Assembly (NCBI GenBank): GCA_045589235.1
Contig: JAZNOR010000070.1
Location: forward strand, 1 to 19,863
Length of the DNA: 19,863 nucleotides
Direction of reading: 5' to 3'
Source of the DNA: RGIG7332 sp045589235
Lineage (GTDB): Bacteria; Bacillota; Clostridia; Oscillospirales; JAAYXM01
Notes under the pieces: model-generated
What the model was told of the DNA's origin: nothing
Database searches by the model: none
What the model saw: the letters and a program-made list of their open reading frames with translations, nothing else
Program-made: the position numbers and the translations under genes
In this document: positions 7,616 through 14,928 of the stretch, one piece after another
Position numbering within the stretch: position 1 is the first letter of the stretch
How the letters are laid out: every line of letters begins with the position of its first letter

Positions 7616-9259
7616 ATGGCTTTTTATCAGAGAAAACCTGATATCATTATCCGTAACGGTAAAATCGTTGACGGAACAGGAAATTTGCCGTATTATGCTG
7701 ACATTGCAATAATCGGTGATAAAATTGATTATATAGGTAATCTCAAAGGAGTATCAGCTCCACTTGAAATTGATGCTCATCATAAATATGTAACCCCAGG
7801 TTTTATTGATGTGCATACCCATTCTGATGGCTCGATTTTCAGCCGTCCGGATGCGCCAAATGCAATTTCTCAGGGTGTTACAACTGAAATTGTTGGTAAC
7901 TGCGGTTTTTCAATGCGCGGTTATACAAAACAGCATCCCGAAACAGCAGATCCAAAAGGCGACGGAATTGATTGTGTATATAATCTTCCAGGCCCTACTT
8001 ATCCCAAGGGCGCAATGGCTGCAACTTTAGATAAGATGGATAAAATGGGTTCTGCAATCAATACCGCGTGGCTTTGTGGTCATAACGACCTTCGCGTTAT
8101 CGCAGGACTTACAACAACTGATTACACTGAAGAGCAGTTTAAGATAATGGCTGATTTTCTTCGTGAGGCAATGGAAGCAGGCTTCATCGGCTTATCAACA
8201 GGTCTCGAGTTCGTTCCGAGCTCTGTATGCCGTCCGGAAGAGGTTGAGCGCCTTGCTGCAATTGTCGCTGAATACGATGCTAACTATTCAACACATATGC
8301 GTGATGAAGGTTATTATATTTTAGAAGCAATCAACGAATTTTTAAATGTAATTCGCAAAACAGGTCTTCGCGGAACTGTTTCTCATCTCAATGTTAAGTA
8401 TGACAACGGAGTTCCGAATGATTATCTCTTTAAAGGAATGCAGATGTTAAAAGATGCGCGTGACATTGAGAATTTAAATGTCTATTGCGATATGCTTCCG
8501 ACTTGCTTTGCAACAGGCGGCGCTATGGCACTTCTTCCGCCATGGCTATATGCTGAGGGATGGGATAAGGCTCGCGAAAATTTAGCTGATCCGAAAATCC
8601 GCGAAAAAGTTAAAAATGATTTTGACCGTTATTGGCGTTTCCTTGCAGCAGGCGAGTGGGACAGACTTTTATACATTAAGCCAGGCTATAATCCTGAAGT
8701 TGCAGCAACTCCGTTTAGTGAGCTTGTTGCAAAATCAGGCAAAGAACCGATTGATGTATTCCTTGATGTTATGATGGACGCGAAGGACTTTAACCAGGCA
8801 AATGGTGTAACCATTCAGGGTACTGTTTTCCACGAACAGATTATGATTGACAGTGTTGTTAAAGACCCAATTTATATGTGGCAGACAGACTCTTGTGTTT
8901 GCAAAGATGGTGTAGGGCAAGGACAGAATGCTCAGAATTATATGTCAATGACGTATTTCTTTACACGCTATGTACGCGATCTCGGTGCAATTTCTATTGA
9001 AGATGCGGTTAAGAAAGTTGGTTCAATTCCTGCACAGCACTTTGCGCTTGAAGGTCGAGGCGTGCTCGAAGCAGGTAAGTATGCAGATATAAACATCTTT
9101 AATCTCTATGATTTAAAGATTAATTCAACTCTCACTGACCCGAGTCACTATTCAACCGGTATGGACTATGTAATAGTAAATGGAGTACTGGTAATTGCAA
9201 AGGGCGAATTTACAAACGAACGCCCAGGTCATACTCTTCGCCATTTACCAAAGAAATAA
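7616..9259 (+). CDS. N-acyl-D-amino-acid deacylase family amidohydrolase (D-aminoacylase-like)
   Basis: This 547-residue protein is a metal-dependent amidohydrolase of the D-aminoacylase family, which hydrolyses N-acyl-D-amino acids to a D-amino acid and a carboxylate. Metal-site residues line up with the classical enzyme: HTHSD with His67 and His69, Cys96 in GNCG, His227 in THMRDEG, His257 in SHLN and a late Asp425 in QTDS. The first three numbers are the same as in the Alcaligenes enzyme, as I recall it. STGLEF near 200 and GVLEAGKYADINIF near 485 are further family landmarks. At 547 residues it is longer than the approximately 480 usual; the extra length lies between the second His pair and the Asp. 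It has its own promoter and terminator. GGAGG lies eight bases before ATG. D-amino acids from peptidoglycan or exogenous N-acyl compounds are plausible substrates. Confidence 0.9.
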   Translation: MAFYQRKPDIIIRNGKIVDGTGNLPYYADIAIIGDKIDYIGNLKGVSAPLEIDAHHKYVTPGFIDVHTHSDGSIFSRPDAPNAISQGVTTEIVGNCGFSMRGYTKQHPETADPKGDGIDCVYNLPGPTYPKGAMAATLDKMDKMGSAINTAWLCGHNDLRVIAGLTTTDYTEEQFKIMADFLREAMEAGFIGLSTGLEFVPSSVCRPEEVERLAAIVAEYDANYSTHMRDEGYYILEAINEFLNVIRKTGLRGTVSHLNVKYDNGVPNDYLFKGMQMLKDARDIENLNVYCDMLPTCFATGGAMALLPPWLYAEGWDKARENLADPKIREKVKNDFDRYWRFLAAGEWDRLLYIKPGYNPEVAATPFSELVAKSGKEPIDVFLDVMMDAKDFNQANGVTIQGTVFHEQIMIDSVVKDPIYMWQTDSCVCKDGVGQGQNAQNYMSMTYFFTRYVRDLGAISIEDAVKKVGSIPAQHFALEGRGVLEAGKYADINIFNLYDLKINSTLTDPSHYSTGMDYVIVNGVLVIAKGEFTNERPGHTLRHLPKK

Positions 9260-9262
9260 TGA

Positions 9263-9293
9263 AAAAAACGGTGCAAGTTTTGCACCGTTTTTT
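9263..9293. terminator. Bidirectional terminator between the deacylase and the SASP gene
   Basis: The stem is A6 plus CGGTGCAA (9263-9276) paired with TTGCACCG plus T6 (9280-9293), with a three-base loop GTT. It starts four bases after the deacylase stop and ends eleven bases before the stop of the convergent SASP gene. T-runs lie on the 3' side in both directions, so it should end both transcripts. Confidence 0.92.
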
Positions 9294-9304
9294 ATATATA
9301 AAAT

Positions 9305-9493
9305 TTAGTTCATACCCTTTTCGTAGCTCTCGATCATCTTCTTAACCATCTGACCGCCGATTGAGCCTGCCTGCTTAGCTGTAAGGTCACCGTTGTAACC
9401 CTGCTTTAAGTTGACGCCAACTTCGTTTGCAGCTTCCATCTTGAAGTTCTTCATTGCGTCTTTTGCATTCGGATTCATCATTTCTTTTTTCAT
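9305..9493 (-). CDS. Alpha/beta-type small acid-soluble spore protein (SASP)
   Basis: This small protein of 62 residues coats spore DNA and protects it against UV and heat. The signature is clear: KMEAANEVGVNL (18-29, the region containing the germination protease site), a GYNGDLTAKQAG insert of clostridial type, and GSIGGQMVKKMIESYEKG, the conserved DNA-binding helix. Family length is 60-75 residues. The start is uncertain: AAGGAG abuts the ATG at 9493 with no spacer, whereas in-frame ATGs at 9481 and 9478 lie 12-15 bases after it. The true protein may therefore lack the first four or five residues. A sigma-G-type promoter lies just upstream, so expression should be confined to the forespore. 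It shows that the organism can sporulate, or descends from one that could. Confidence 0.95.
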   Translation of the reverse strand: MKKEMMNPNAKDAMKNFKMEAANEVGVNLKQGYNGDLTAKQAGSIGGQMVKKMIESYEKGMN

Positions 9494-9524
9494 CTCCTTG
9501 TATTTATTGGTTCTTAACCTCTTA

Positions 9525-9554
9525 TAGTATGTGATGTAGTTTCAAAAATATACA
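9525..9554 (-). promoter_or_regulatory. Sigma-G-type (forespore) promoter of the SASP gene
   Basis: Read on the minus strand, TGTATA (9554-9549) is followed by a 17-base spacer and CATACTA (9531-9525). This fits the known sigma-G consensus (-35 like TGNATA, -10 CATnnTA). The SASP start lies about 32 bases downstream, and SASP genes are the standard sigma-G targets. The -35 lies only about 27 bases beyond the stop of the SSB-like gene, whose transcript has no hairpin terminator before it. Confidence 0.85.
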
Positions 9555-9580
9555 AAATTCAATAAAATATTATTGTAAAT

Positions 9581-10180
9581 TTATAGTAAAATAAGCTCAT
9601 GTGCAGATACTTCATATGTTGTTTTTGTTTCTGAAACATTGTCAATTGTTTTTATGTATTCTCGACTTTGAATACGACCGATTATGCTTATGTTACTTCC
9701 TGCAGTCAGGGTAGCCGCGCGTATGGCATTATTACCCCATACTATGCAGGGAATATAGTCGGTTCGGTTATATTTTCTGTTAACGGCAAGCATAATATCA
9801 CATATTTCACGCCCCAGGGGAGTTTTACGAGAAATTGAATCCTTACACAATGTACCGTTTAGATGAACTTCATTTTGATACTCTTCAGCGCAAAAGTTGA
9901 TTTCATGAGCAAAAGCAGTTATAATTAAGCGGTTGCCTATGCCGCTTTTATTGTTGAAAGAGCGCAATTCGCCTGTGATTTTTATAAAGTCACCTTGGTG
10001 AATATTTGAACTGTCAACAAGCGCTTTATTTGCAATAACGGTTATATAGTCGGAAACTCCGGAAAGTCGCTCAATACCCAAGCTAAACTTCATAAAGGTT
10101 AAGTCGTGAGACTTATGTGAAAACTCGGGACCTGTAACAACATCTCCTGCAAGTATTAAAAAATTTTCACTTTTATGCAT
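9581..10180 (-). CDS. Tandem OB-fold single-stranded-DNA-binding-like protein
   Basis: This 199-residue protein is built from two SSB-like OB-folds. The first (about 7-95) has FLILAGDVV, a strand with FMKFSLGIER, and GDFIKITGELRSFN. The second (about 103-198) is closer to SSB proper: VHLNGTL, RKTPLGREICD, LAVNRKY, DYIPCIVWGNNA and GRIQSREY. Canonical bacterial SSB has one OB-fold and a disordered tail ending in an acidic DDIPF-like tip that recruits partners. Here the protein ends in ELILL directly after the fold, so it should not bind partners that way. It belongs to a Firmicute-specific SSB-like group, as I recognise it; its physiological role is not known to me. GGAG lies nine bases before ATG 10180, behind a candidate sigma-A promoter. 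Confidence 0.8.
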   Translation of the reverse strand: MHKSENFLILAGDVVTGPEFSHKSHDLTFMKFSLGIERLSGVSDYITVIANKALVDSSNIHQGDFIKITGELRSFNNKSGIGNRLIITAFAHEINFCAEEYQNEVHLNGTLCKDSISRKTPLGREICDIMLAVNRKYNRTDYIPCIVWGNNAIRAATLTAGSNISIIGRIQSREYIKTIDNVSETKTTYEVSAHELILL

Positions 10181-10203
10181 AATATTTCACTCCGCTCTTT
10201 ATT

Positions 10204-10232
10204 ATCATAGGTTTTTGTGATATTATATTCAA
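10204..10232 (-). promoter_or_regulatory. Candidate sigma-A promoter for the SSB-like gene
   Basis: On the minus strand TTGAAT (10232-10227), a 17-base spacer and TATGAT (10209-10204) lie 24 bases before the ATG of the SSB-like gene. They fall in the 69-base gap after the unknown 150-residue gene. This suggests the SSB-like gene can be transcribed on its own. Confidence 0.6.
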
Positions 10233-10249
10233 GTGAGGAAAAAATTATG

Positions 10250-10702
10250 CTAAAAAGAAAGTTTTGATATATCAGAAACATCTATATCAGCTGCAAGCAA
10301 AATAGAAACTGCGGCTAAAACAAGCTCAGGCTCATCTTTGTCGGAAACACTAACCGAGAAATCTTGAACTTCAATTTGCTTTCCACTTATCGTTCTTATC
10401 GCACGTTGAAGTGAAATCACCATATTGTTTTCAATAAAGCTTGATATGGTAAGTGTGTTTTTACAGCATAGACCGTAGGTTATAATTTCATAGGCAGTTG
10501 TTTCGATTGTTTTTGAATTGGGGGTAATAAGTATTTTTGAGCTGCACGATATAGCAGGGGAGTTTTCAGTGAGGATTGTTATATCAGTAGTTTCGGTTTC
10601 ATTTGATATTACTTCGCTATTTAAATTACATTCACGTATTGTCTCTTGAATAACAGGTAGAAGAAGCTCGTTTTCTTTTTGTAAAACATTTATTTTGAGC
10701 AT
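10250..10702 (-). CDS. Conserved-looking hypothetical protein, 150 residues
   Basis: Function not recognised. The protein is soluble, with no signal peptide or membrane segment. It begins MLKINVLQKENE and ends in a helix rich in Val, Ala and Asp. The middle holds the most family-like stretch, EIITYGLCCKNTLTISSF (73-90), followed by VISLQRAIRTISGKQIEVQDF. I have an impression of similar Firmicute proteins, and 'TYG...T.SS' faintly resembles the ligand-binding domains of Mur-ligase-like proteins, but no catalytic motif supports that. AAAGG lies ten bases before the ATG. It is transcribed divergently from the his operon and upstream of the SSB-like gene. The composition and clear ribosome binding site support a real gene, and no plus-strand gene competes with it. 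Confidence 0.75.
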   Translation of the reverse strand: MLKINVLQKENELLLPVIQETIRECNLNSEVISNETETTDITILTENSPAISCSSKILITPNSKTIETTAYEIITYGLCCKNTLTISSFIENNMVISLQRAIRTISGKQIEVQDFSVSVSDKDEPELVLAAVSILLAADIDVSDISKLSF

Positions 10703-10782
10703 TTAACCACAACCTTTCCAAACTATTTTGCTCAGAAGAAAAGATCGGTATTCATAAAGTTTTTAAAAGTATGAAAATACTG

Positions 10783-10811
10783 TTGACATACTAAATAAAA
10801 TATGATAAAAT
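10783..10811 (+). promoter_or_regulatory. Sigma-A promoter of the his operon, with flanking repeats
   Basis: A perfect TTGACA (10783-10788), a 17-base spacer and TAAAAT (10806-10811), with TG at 10803-10804 forming an extended -10, give a strong promoter. The leader before hisZ is only about 35-40 bases, so neither a T-box nor a His-rich attenuator peptide fits. AGTAT (10768-10772), ATACT (10777-10781) and ATACT (10788-10792) form an inverted repeat plus a direct copy across the -35 region, a possible repressor site. Confidence 0.85.
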
Positions 10812-10853
10812 TTAGCGTAGTAAAGTGATAAATTATTGAATTGAGGAATCAGA

Positions 10854-11996
10854 ATGACAAAGTATGAAATTAAAACTCCGGTAGGAACGCGAGACAGATT
10901 ATTTGACGAATGTCGAGCAAGACGCGTGGTAGTAGAATCGCTGCGCAATCTTTTTAACAGACGTGGTTTTTCAGAGGTCAGCAGTCCTACATTTGAATAT
11001 TTTGATGCCTGCTTAGCACCGGAAAATCCGCTGCCACAGGAAATGCTTTATAAAATGAGCGAGTGTACAGGAAAGCTTTTGGCACTTCGTCCTGATATGA
11101 CAACTCCAATTGCGCGTATTGCAGCAACAAAATTACCGGAGGAAATGCTTCCGGCGCGCCTTTGTTATATTGAAAAGGTATTCCGTGCTGGACGTGCTAA
11201 TACAGGTCATCCGACCGAGATTCTGCAGGGAGGTATCGAGCTTTTAGGGTATCGCGGAATTGAAGCCGATATTATGATGATTGTTATGGCAGTTGATACT
11301 TTGAGAGCTTGCACGGATAAGAAAATTGCCATTGAACTTGGCTTTTCCGGGTATTTTAAAATGCTTGCATCACGCCTTTCAATGAAGGATGAAGAATTTG
11401 AGCGTATGCGCAGATATATTGAAAACAAAAACTTTGCAGCACTCTCGGCTATGCTTGACGATTTTGGTGATAATGATGCTACTCGTGCACTTAAAAAGTT
11501 ATCACGTATGTTTGGTGGAATTGAAATTTTAGAGGATACAGACGGTGAGCTTTCATATTTAAAAGAGCTCTATCGAGGTCTTGAAAAAGCAGGCGTTGCG
11601 GATGTTGTAAGCATAGATTTAGGCCTTGTCCATCAGATTGACTACTATAGCGGTATTATCATTCGCGGATATGTAGAGGGAGTTGGAACTCCTGTACTTT
11701 CAGGTGGTAGATATGATAACCTTATAGCATCTTTTGGAAAAGAAATTCCGGCTGTAGGCTTTGCAGTTGATATTGATGCTATCGCTGACTGCATTGAAGT
11801 GCCTGAATGTTCATACAACAAACTTCTTCATATGATGCCGGGTGCTGTTAAATACGGTTTTGAATATATGGATAAAACCGAAGATGTTTTATTGTCTCCA
11901 TGCAAAACACTTGATGAAAGCAAAAAGTATGCGCGTGACTTAAATCTTTCGCTTGTTGTTGCAGAGGTTGATGGTAAAATTACGGAGGTGAAATAA
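10854..11996 (+). CDS. hisZ: HisZ, ATP phosphoribosyltransferase regulatory subunit
   Basis: This 380-residue protein resembles histidyl-tRNA synthetase without tRNA binding. It forms the regulatory half of the hetero-octameric ATP phosphoribosyltransferase with the short HisG encoded next. Class II synthetase-like features are visible: TPVGTRDRL at 9-17, RRGFSEVSSPTFEY (motif 1), LRPDMTTPIAR (motif 2 region), RAGRANTGHPTEILQGGIELLG, and GGRYDNL near 280. The later HisRS anticodon-binding domain is replaced by a short C-terminal segment. HisZ rather than HisS is chosen because of length (HisS about 420) and because a short HisG follows. GAGG lies upstream of ATG 10854. First gene of the his operon; it overlaps hisG by one base. 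Confidence 0.94.
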   Translation: MTKYEIKTPVGTRDRLFDECRARRVVVESLRNLFNRRGFSEVSSPTFEYFDACLAPENPLPQEMLYKMSECTGKLLALRPDMTTPIARIAATKLPEEMLPARLCYIEKVFRAGRANTGHPTEILQGGIELLGYRGIEADIMMIVMAVDTLRACTDKKIAIELGFSGYFKMLASRLSMKDEEFERMRRYIENKNFAALSAMLDDFGDNDATRALKKLSRMFGGIEILEDTDGELSYLKELYRGLEKAGVADVVSIDLGLVHQIDYYSGIIIRGYVEGVGTPVLSGGRYDNLIASFGKEIPAVGFAVDIDAIADCIEVPECSYNKLLHMMPGAVKYGFEYMDKTEDVLLSPCKTLDESKKYARDLNLSLVVAEVDGKITEVK

Positions 11997-12628
11997 TGAG
12001 CGTTTTAAGAATTGCTCTGACGAAAGGAAGACTTGAAAAAAAGACCATTGCAGTTTTAAAGAAAATGGGTCTTGATTGTTCTGAGATTGAAAGCGAGAGC
12101 AGAAAGCTTATATATAAGATTCCGAATTATCCGCTTGAAATTGTGCTTGCTAAAGCGGCAGATGTAATTACATACGTTGAACACGGTGTGTGTGACCTTG
12201 GTGTTGTTGGTAAAGACACAATTATGGAAAATGGAAATTCATTCTATGAAATGCTCGATTTGGGATTCGGTAAGTGCCGTTTTGCACTTGCAACACGTGT
12301 TGGCGATGATTTTTACAGTGGATGCAAAACACGAAGAATTGCAACGAAATATCCTAAGGTAGCGCGCGAATATTTTGCTAAAAAGGGTATGGATATAGAG
12401 ATTATCAAAATCGAAGGTTCAGTTGAGCTTGCCCCACTTTTAGGTATCGCAGATGCAATTGTTGATATCGTTGAAACGGGAACAACAATGAAGGAAAACG
12501 GGCTACATCCGATTGAGGATATGCACAAAATCAGTGCAAGACTCATTGTTAATATAGCATCAATGAAGCTTTATAAGGAAGAGATTTTTGATTTTCTTGA
12601 AAAGCTTGAGAGTAATCTGGAGGATTAA
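11996..12628 (+). CDS. hisG: HisG, ATP phosphoribosyltransferase catalytic subunit (short form)
   Basis: Catalyses the first step of histidine synthesis, joining ATP and PRPP to give phosphoribosyl-ATP. At 210 residues it is the short form, lacking the C-terminal ACT-like regulatory domain of the long HisG (about 290-300). Landmarks are IALTKGRLEKK near the N-terminus, DLGVVGKDTI near 65 and the PRPP-binding loop DIVETGTTMKENGL near 155-170. GGAGGTG lies five bases before ATG 11996, which shares its A with the hisZ stop (TAATG), giving translational coupling. The short form requires HisZ for activity, and HisZ is the adjacent gene. Feedback inhibition by histidine would go through HisZ. Confidence 0.97.
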   Translation: MSVLRIALTKGRLEKKTIAVLKKMGLDCSEIESESRKLIYKIPNYPLEIVLAKAADVITYVEHGVCDLGVVGKDTIMENGNSFYEMLDLGFGKCRFALATRVGDDFYSGCKTRRIATKYPKVAREYFAKKGMDIEIIKIEGSVELAPLLGIADAIVDIVETGTTMKENGLHPIEDMHKISARLIVNIASMKLYKEEIFDFLEKLESNLED

Positions 12629-12631
12629 ATT

Positions 12632-13906
12632 ATGCCACAGGTAATATATGCAGACGGCAAAAGTGAAGTTTTACTTTTACGTGAAATGCGTACACGTGCA
12701 GGCAAAGTAGGAAGTGAAATTTCTGCAAATGTGTCGTCAATACTTTGTGATATCGAAGAAAACGGGTATGATGCGGTATGCAAATATTCCGAAAAGTTCG
12801 ATAAAGTAGCTCCACGTGAGATAACAAAAGAAGAGCTGGAAAAAGCATATAATGAGTGCGATGCAAATGTAAGAAAAGCACTTGAAAAAGCAGCGCTAAA
12901 CATAGCAGAATATCACAAACGAATGCTGGCTAAAAGCTGGGAATGGGAAATTAACGGTTGTAAGCTCGGGCAGAGCGTTCGCGGCATTTCCAAGGTCGGA
13001 ATTTATGTCCCTGGTGGTACTGCAGCTTATCCGTCATCTGTCCTTATGAATGCGATTCCTGCACGTGTTGCAGGGGTAGGCGAGATAATAATGGTTACAC
13101 CGCCTACTGCCAACTTAAATACTGCAGTTTTAGCGGCAGCTAAAATAGCAGGAATTGACCGTGTATTTGCAATCGGTGGCGTTCAGGCAATTGGTGCTCT
13201 GTCTTACGGTGCAGGAGATATTCCTAAGGTAGATAAAATTGTAGGACCGGGAAATGCTTACGTTGCGGCAGCTAAGCGTCAGGTTTTCGGAACGGTTGAT
13301 ATTGATATGATTGCAGGCCCATCTGAAATTTTAATTATTGCCGATGAGACTGCCGATGCAAGATATGTTGCGGCTGATATGTTAAGTCAGGCAGAGCATG
13401 ATAAGCTTGCATCTTCAATTTTGATTGCAACAAGCAAAGAGCTTGCTGATAAAGTTAAGGAAGAGCTTGAAATTCAGATTCCGGAGCGATCACGCGAAGA
13501 AATAATCCGTGAATCTCTTAGAAATTTCGGTGCAATCATTATTGTTCCGGATATTGAGAAAGCTTGTAAAATTGCAAATGATGTAGCGCCGGAGCACCTT
13601 GAAATTATAACAAAAAATCCGCGTGAGGATATGAAGTTAATAGAAAATGCAGGAGCTATTTTCTTGGGGCAGTATTCACCAGAGCCACTCGGCGACTATA
13701 TGGCAGGTCCTTGCCACGTGCTTCCAACTTCGGGAACTGCAAGATTTTTCTCACCACTTTCAACTGACAGCTTCCTCAAAAAATCAAGTGTTATCGAATA
13801 TACTGCAGAGGCACTGAATGACTTATCCAAAGAGATTGAGTGCTTAGCACTCTCAGAGGGTCTTGATGCGCATGCAAATTCGATAGTAGTTAGGAGAAAT
13901 AAATGA
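12632..13906 (+). CDS. hisD: HisD, histidinol dehydrogenase
   Basis: Performs the last two steps of the pathway, NAD-dependent oxidation of L-histidinol to histidine through the aldehyde, with zinc. The 424-residue length is normal. Visible family motifs are YVPGGTAAYPSSVLMNAIPA near 125-145, VDKIVGPGNAYVAAAKRQV, the GPSEILI signature with DETAD, and the catalytic Glu321-His322 pair in VAPEHLEI. The zinc-region motif LGDYMAGPCHVLPTSGTARF is intact. GGAGG lies eight bases before ATG 12632. The 3' end overlaps hisC by four bases (ATGA). Confidence 0.98.
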   Translation: MPQVIYADGKSEVLLLREMRTRAGKVGSEISANVSSILCDIEENGYDAVCKYSEKFDKVAPREITKEELEKAYNECDANVRKALEKAALNIAEYHKRMLAKSWEWEINGCKLGQSVRGISKVGIYVPGGTAAYPSSVLMNAIPARVAGVGEIIMVTPPTANLNTAVLAAAKIAGIDRVFAIGGVQAIGALSYGAGDIPKVDKIVGPGNAYVAAAKRQVFGTVDIDMIAGPSEILIIADETADARYVAADMLSQAEHDKLASSILIATSKELADKVKEELEIQIPERSREEIIRESLRNFGAIIIVPDIEKACKIANDVAPEHLEIITKNPREDMKLIENAGAIFLGQYSPEPLGDYMAGPCHVLPTSGTARFFSPLSTDSFLKKSSVIEYTAEALNDLSKEIECLALSEGLDAHANSIVVRRNK

Positions 13907-14928
13907 AAATTGCAAAAAAATTAGAGAGTCTTGCGGCATATGAGCCGACGGTAGATAAATTTGATATAGTTCTTGATGCAAATGAAAGCTTTTTATGCCC
14001 TGTAGGCGCACTTCGTGAAAAGATAAATACAGCGCTTGCAAATGTTGCATTAAATCGCTATCCTGACCCGACTGCATCAAAGCTTTGTAAAGCTGCGGCA
14101 GATTATTACGGAGTTGAATTTTCGCAAATAGTTGCAGGAAACGGCTCGGACGAGCTCATTTCAATTTTAGTTTCATCACTTCTTGACAGTAAATCGAAAA
14201 TTGCAATTTCTACCCCTGATTTTTCAATGTATGCTTTTTACGCTCACCTTGCAGAGCACGAGGTTATAAGCATTGGGAAAGATGATCTTTGCCCGAATGC
14301 GGATACTATTATCAAAGAAGCTAAACTTAATAATGCAGACCTTCTTATTTTCTCCAATCCGTGTAATCCTAGCGGTCAAGGCTTGATGAGAGAAGATGTA
14401 ATACGTATAATTGAAAGTCTTGATTGTATTGTTGTAGTCGACGAAGCGTATATGGATTTCTGGGATCAAAGTGTTATAAATTGTGTTGGTAAGTATCCGA
14501 ATTTAATTGTGCTTAAGACTTGCTCGAAAGCATTTGGACTTGCAGCAGCAAGGTGTGGTTTTGTTCTGTCAACAAAGGAAATTGTTGATAATGTTAAGAA
14601 AGCAAAGTCACCGTATAATGTAAACAGCTTTACTCAAGCAGCGGCACTTGCAATATTTGAAGATAAAGAGTATATTAAAGATAGCATATCAAAGATAATT
14701 AAGTCGCGTGACAGTCTTTATAATATGCTTTTAGACCTCGACGTAAATCCGATTAAATGTAGTACCAATTTTGTGTTGGTAAAACATAGTAGTGCAAAAG
14801 AAATCTGGCAGAAGTTACGCGCTAAAGGTATTTCAGTTCGAAATATTATGGGTGATTATCTCAGAATTACCGCCGGTAGTGAGGAAGAAAATTCCAAACT
14901 TATAGCGGAACTTAAGGAGGTTTTATAA
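13903..14928 (+). CDS. hisC: HisC, histidinol-phosphate aminotransferase
   Basis: A PLP-dependent class I/II aminotransferase of 341 residues that converts imidazole-acetol phosphate and glutamate to histidinol phosphate. Motifs include LDANES near 25, NRYPDPTASKLC, VAGNGSDELI (phosphate-binding region), SNPCNPSGQG, VDEAYMDFW, and the Schiff-base lysine Lys209 in CSKAFGLAAARCG. DANES and the his context favour HisC over other aminotransferases, though such enzymes are often broad for aromatic amino acids too. It overlaps hisD by ATGA and hisB by one base, so expression is tightly coupled. Confidence 0.96.
   Translation: MKIAKKLESLAAYEPTVDKFDIVLDANESFLCPVGALREKINTALANVALNRYPDPTASKLCKAAADYYGVEFSQIVAGNGSDELISILVSSLLDSKSKIAISTPDFSMYAFYAHLAEHEVISIGKDDLCPNADTIIKEAKLNNADLLIFSNPCNPSGQGLMREDVIRIIESLDCIVVVDEAYMDFWDQSVINCVGKYPNLIVLKTCSKAFGLAAARCGFVLSTKEIVDNVKKAKSPYNVNSFTQAAALAIFEDKEYIKDSISKIIKSRDSLYNMLLDLDVNPIKCSTNFVLVKHSSAKEIWQKLRAKGISVRNIMGDYLRITAGSEEENSKLIAELKEVL

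Noticed and set aside
9494..9580. Terminator for the SSB-like gene
   Set aside because: No G/C-rich hairpin with a T-tract on the minus strand; the segment is explained by the sigma-G promoter and the SASP leader.
10812..10853. T-box, riboswitch or His-rich attenuator in the his leader
   Set aside because: The leader is under 45 bases, has no specifier hairpin, no terminator and no histidine codon run.
12313..12546. Minus-strand open frame inside hisG
   Set aside because: Mirror of a highly conserved coding region, no independent signals.
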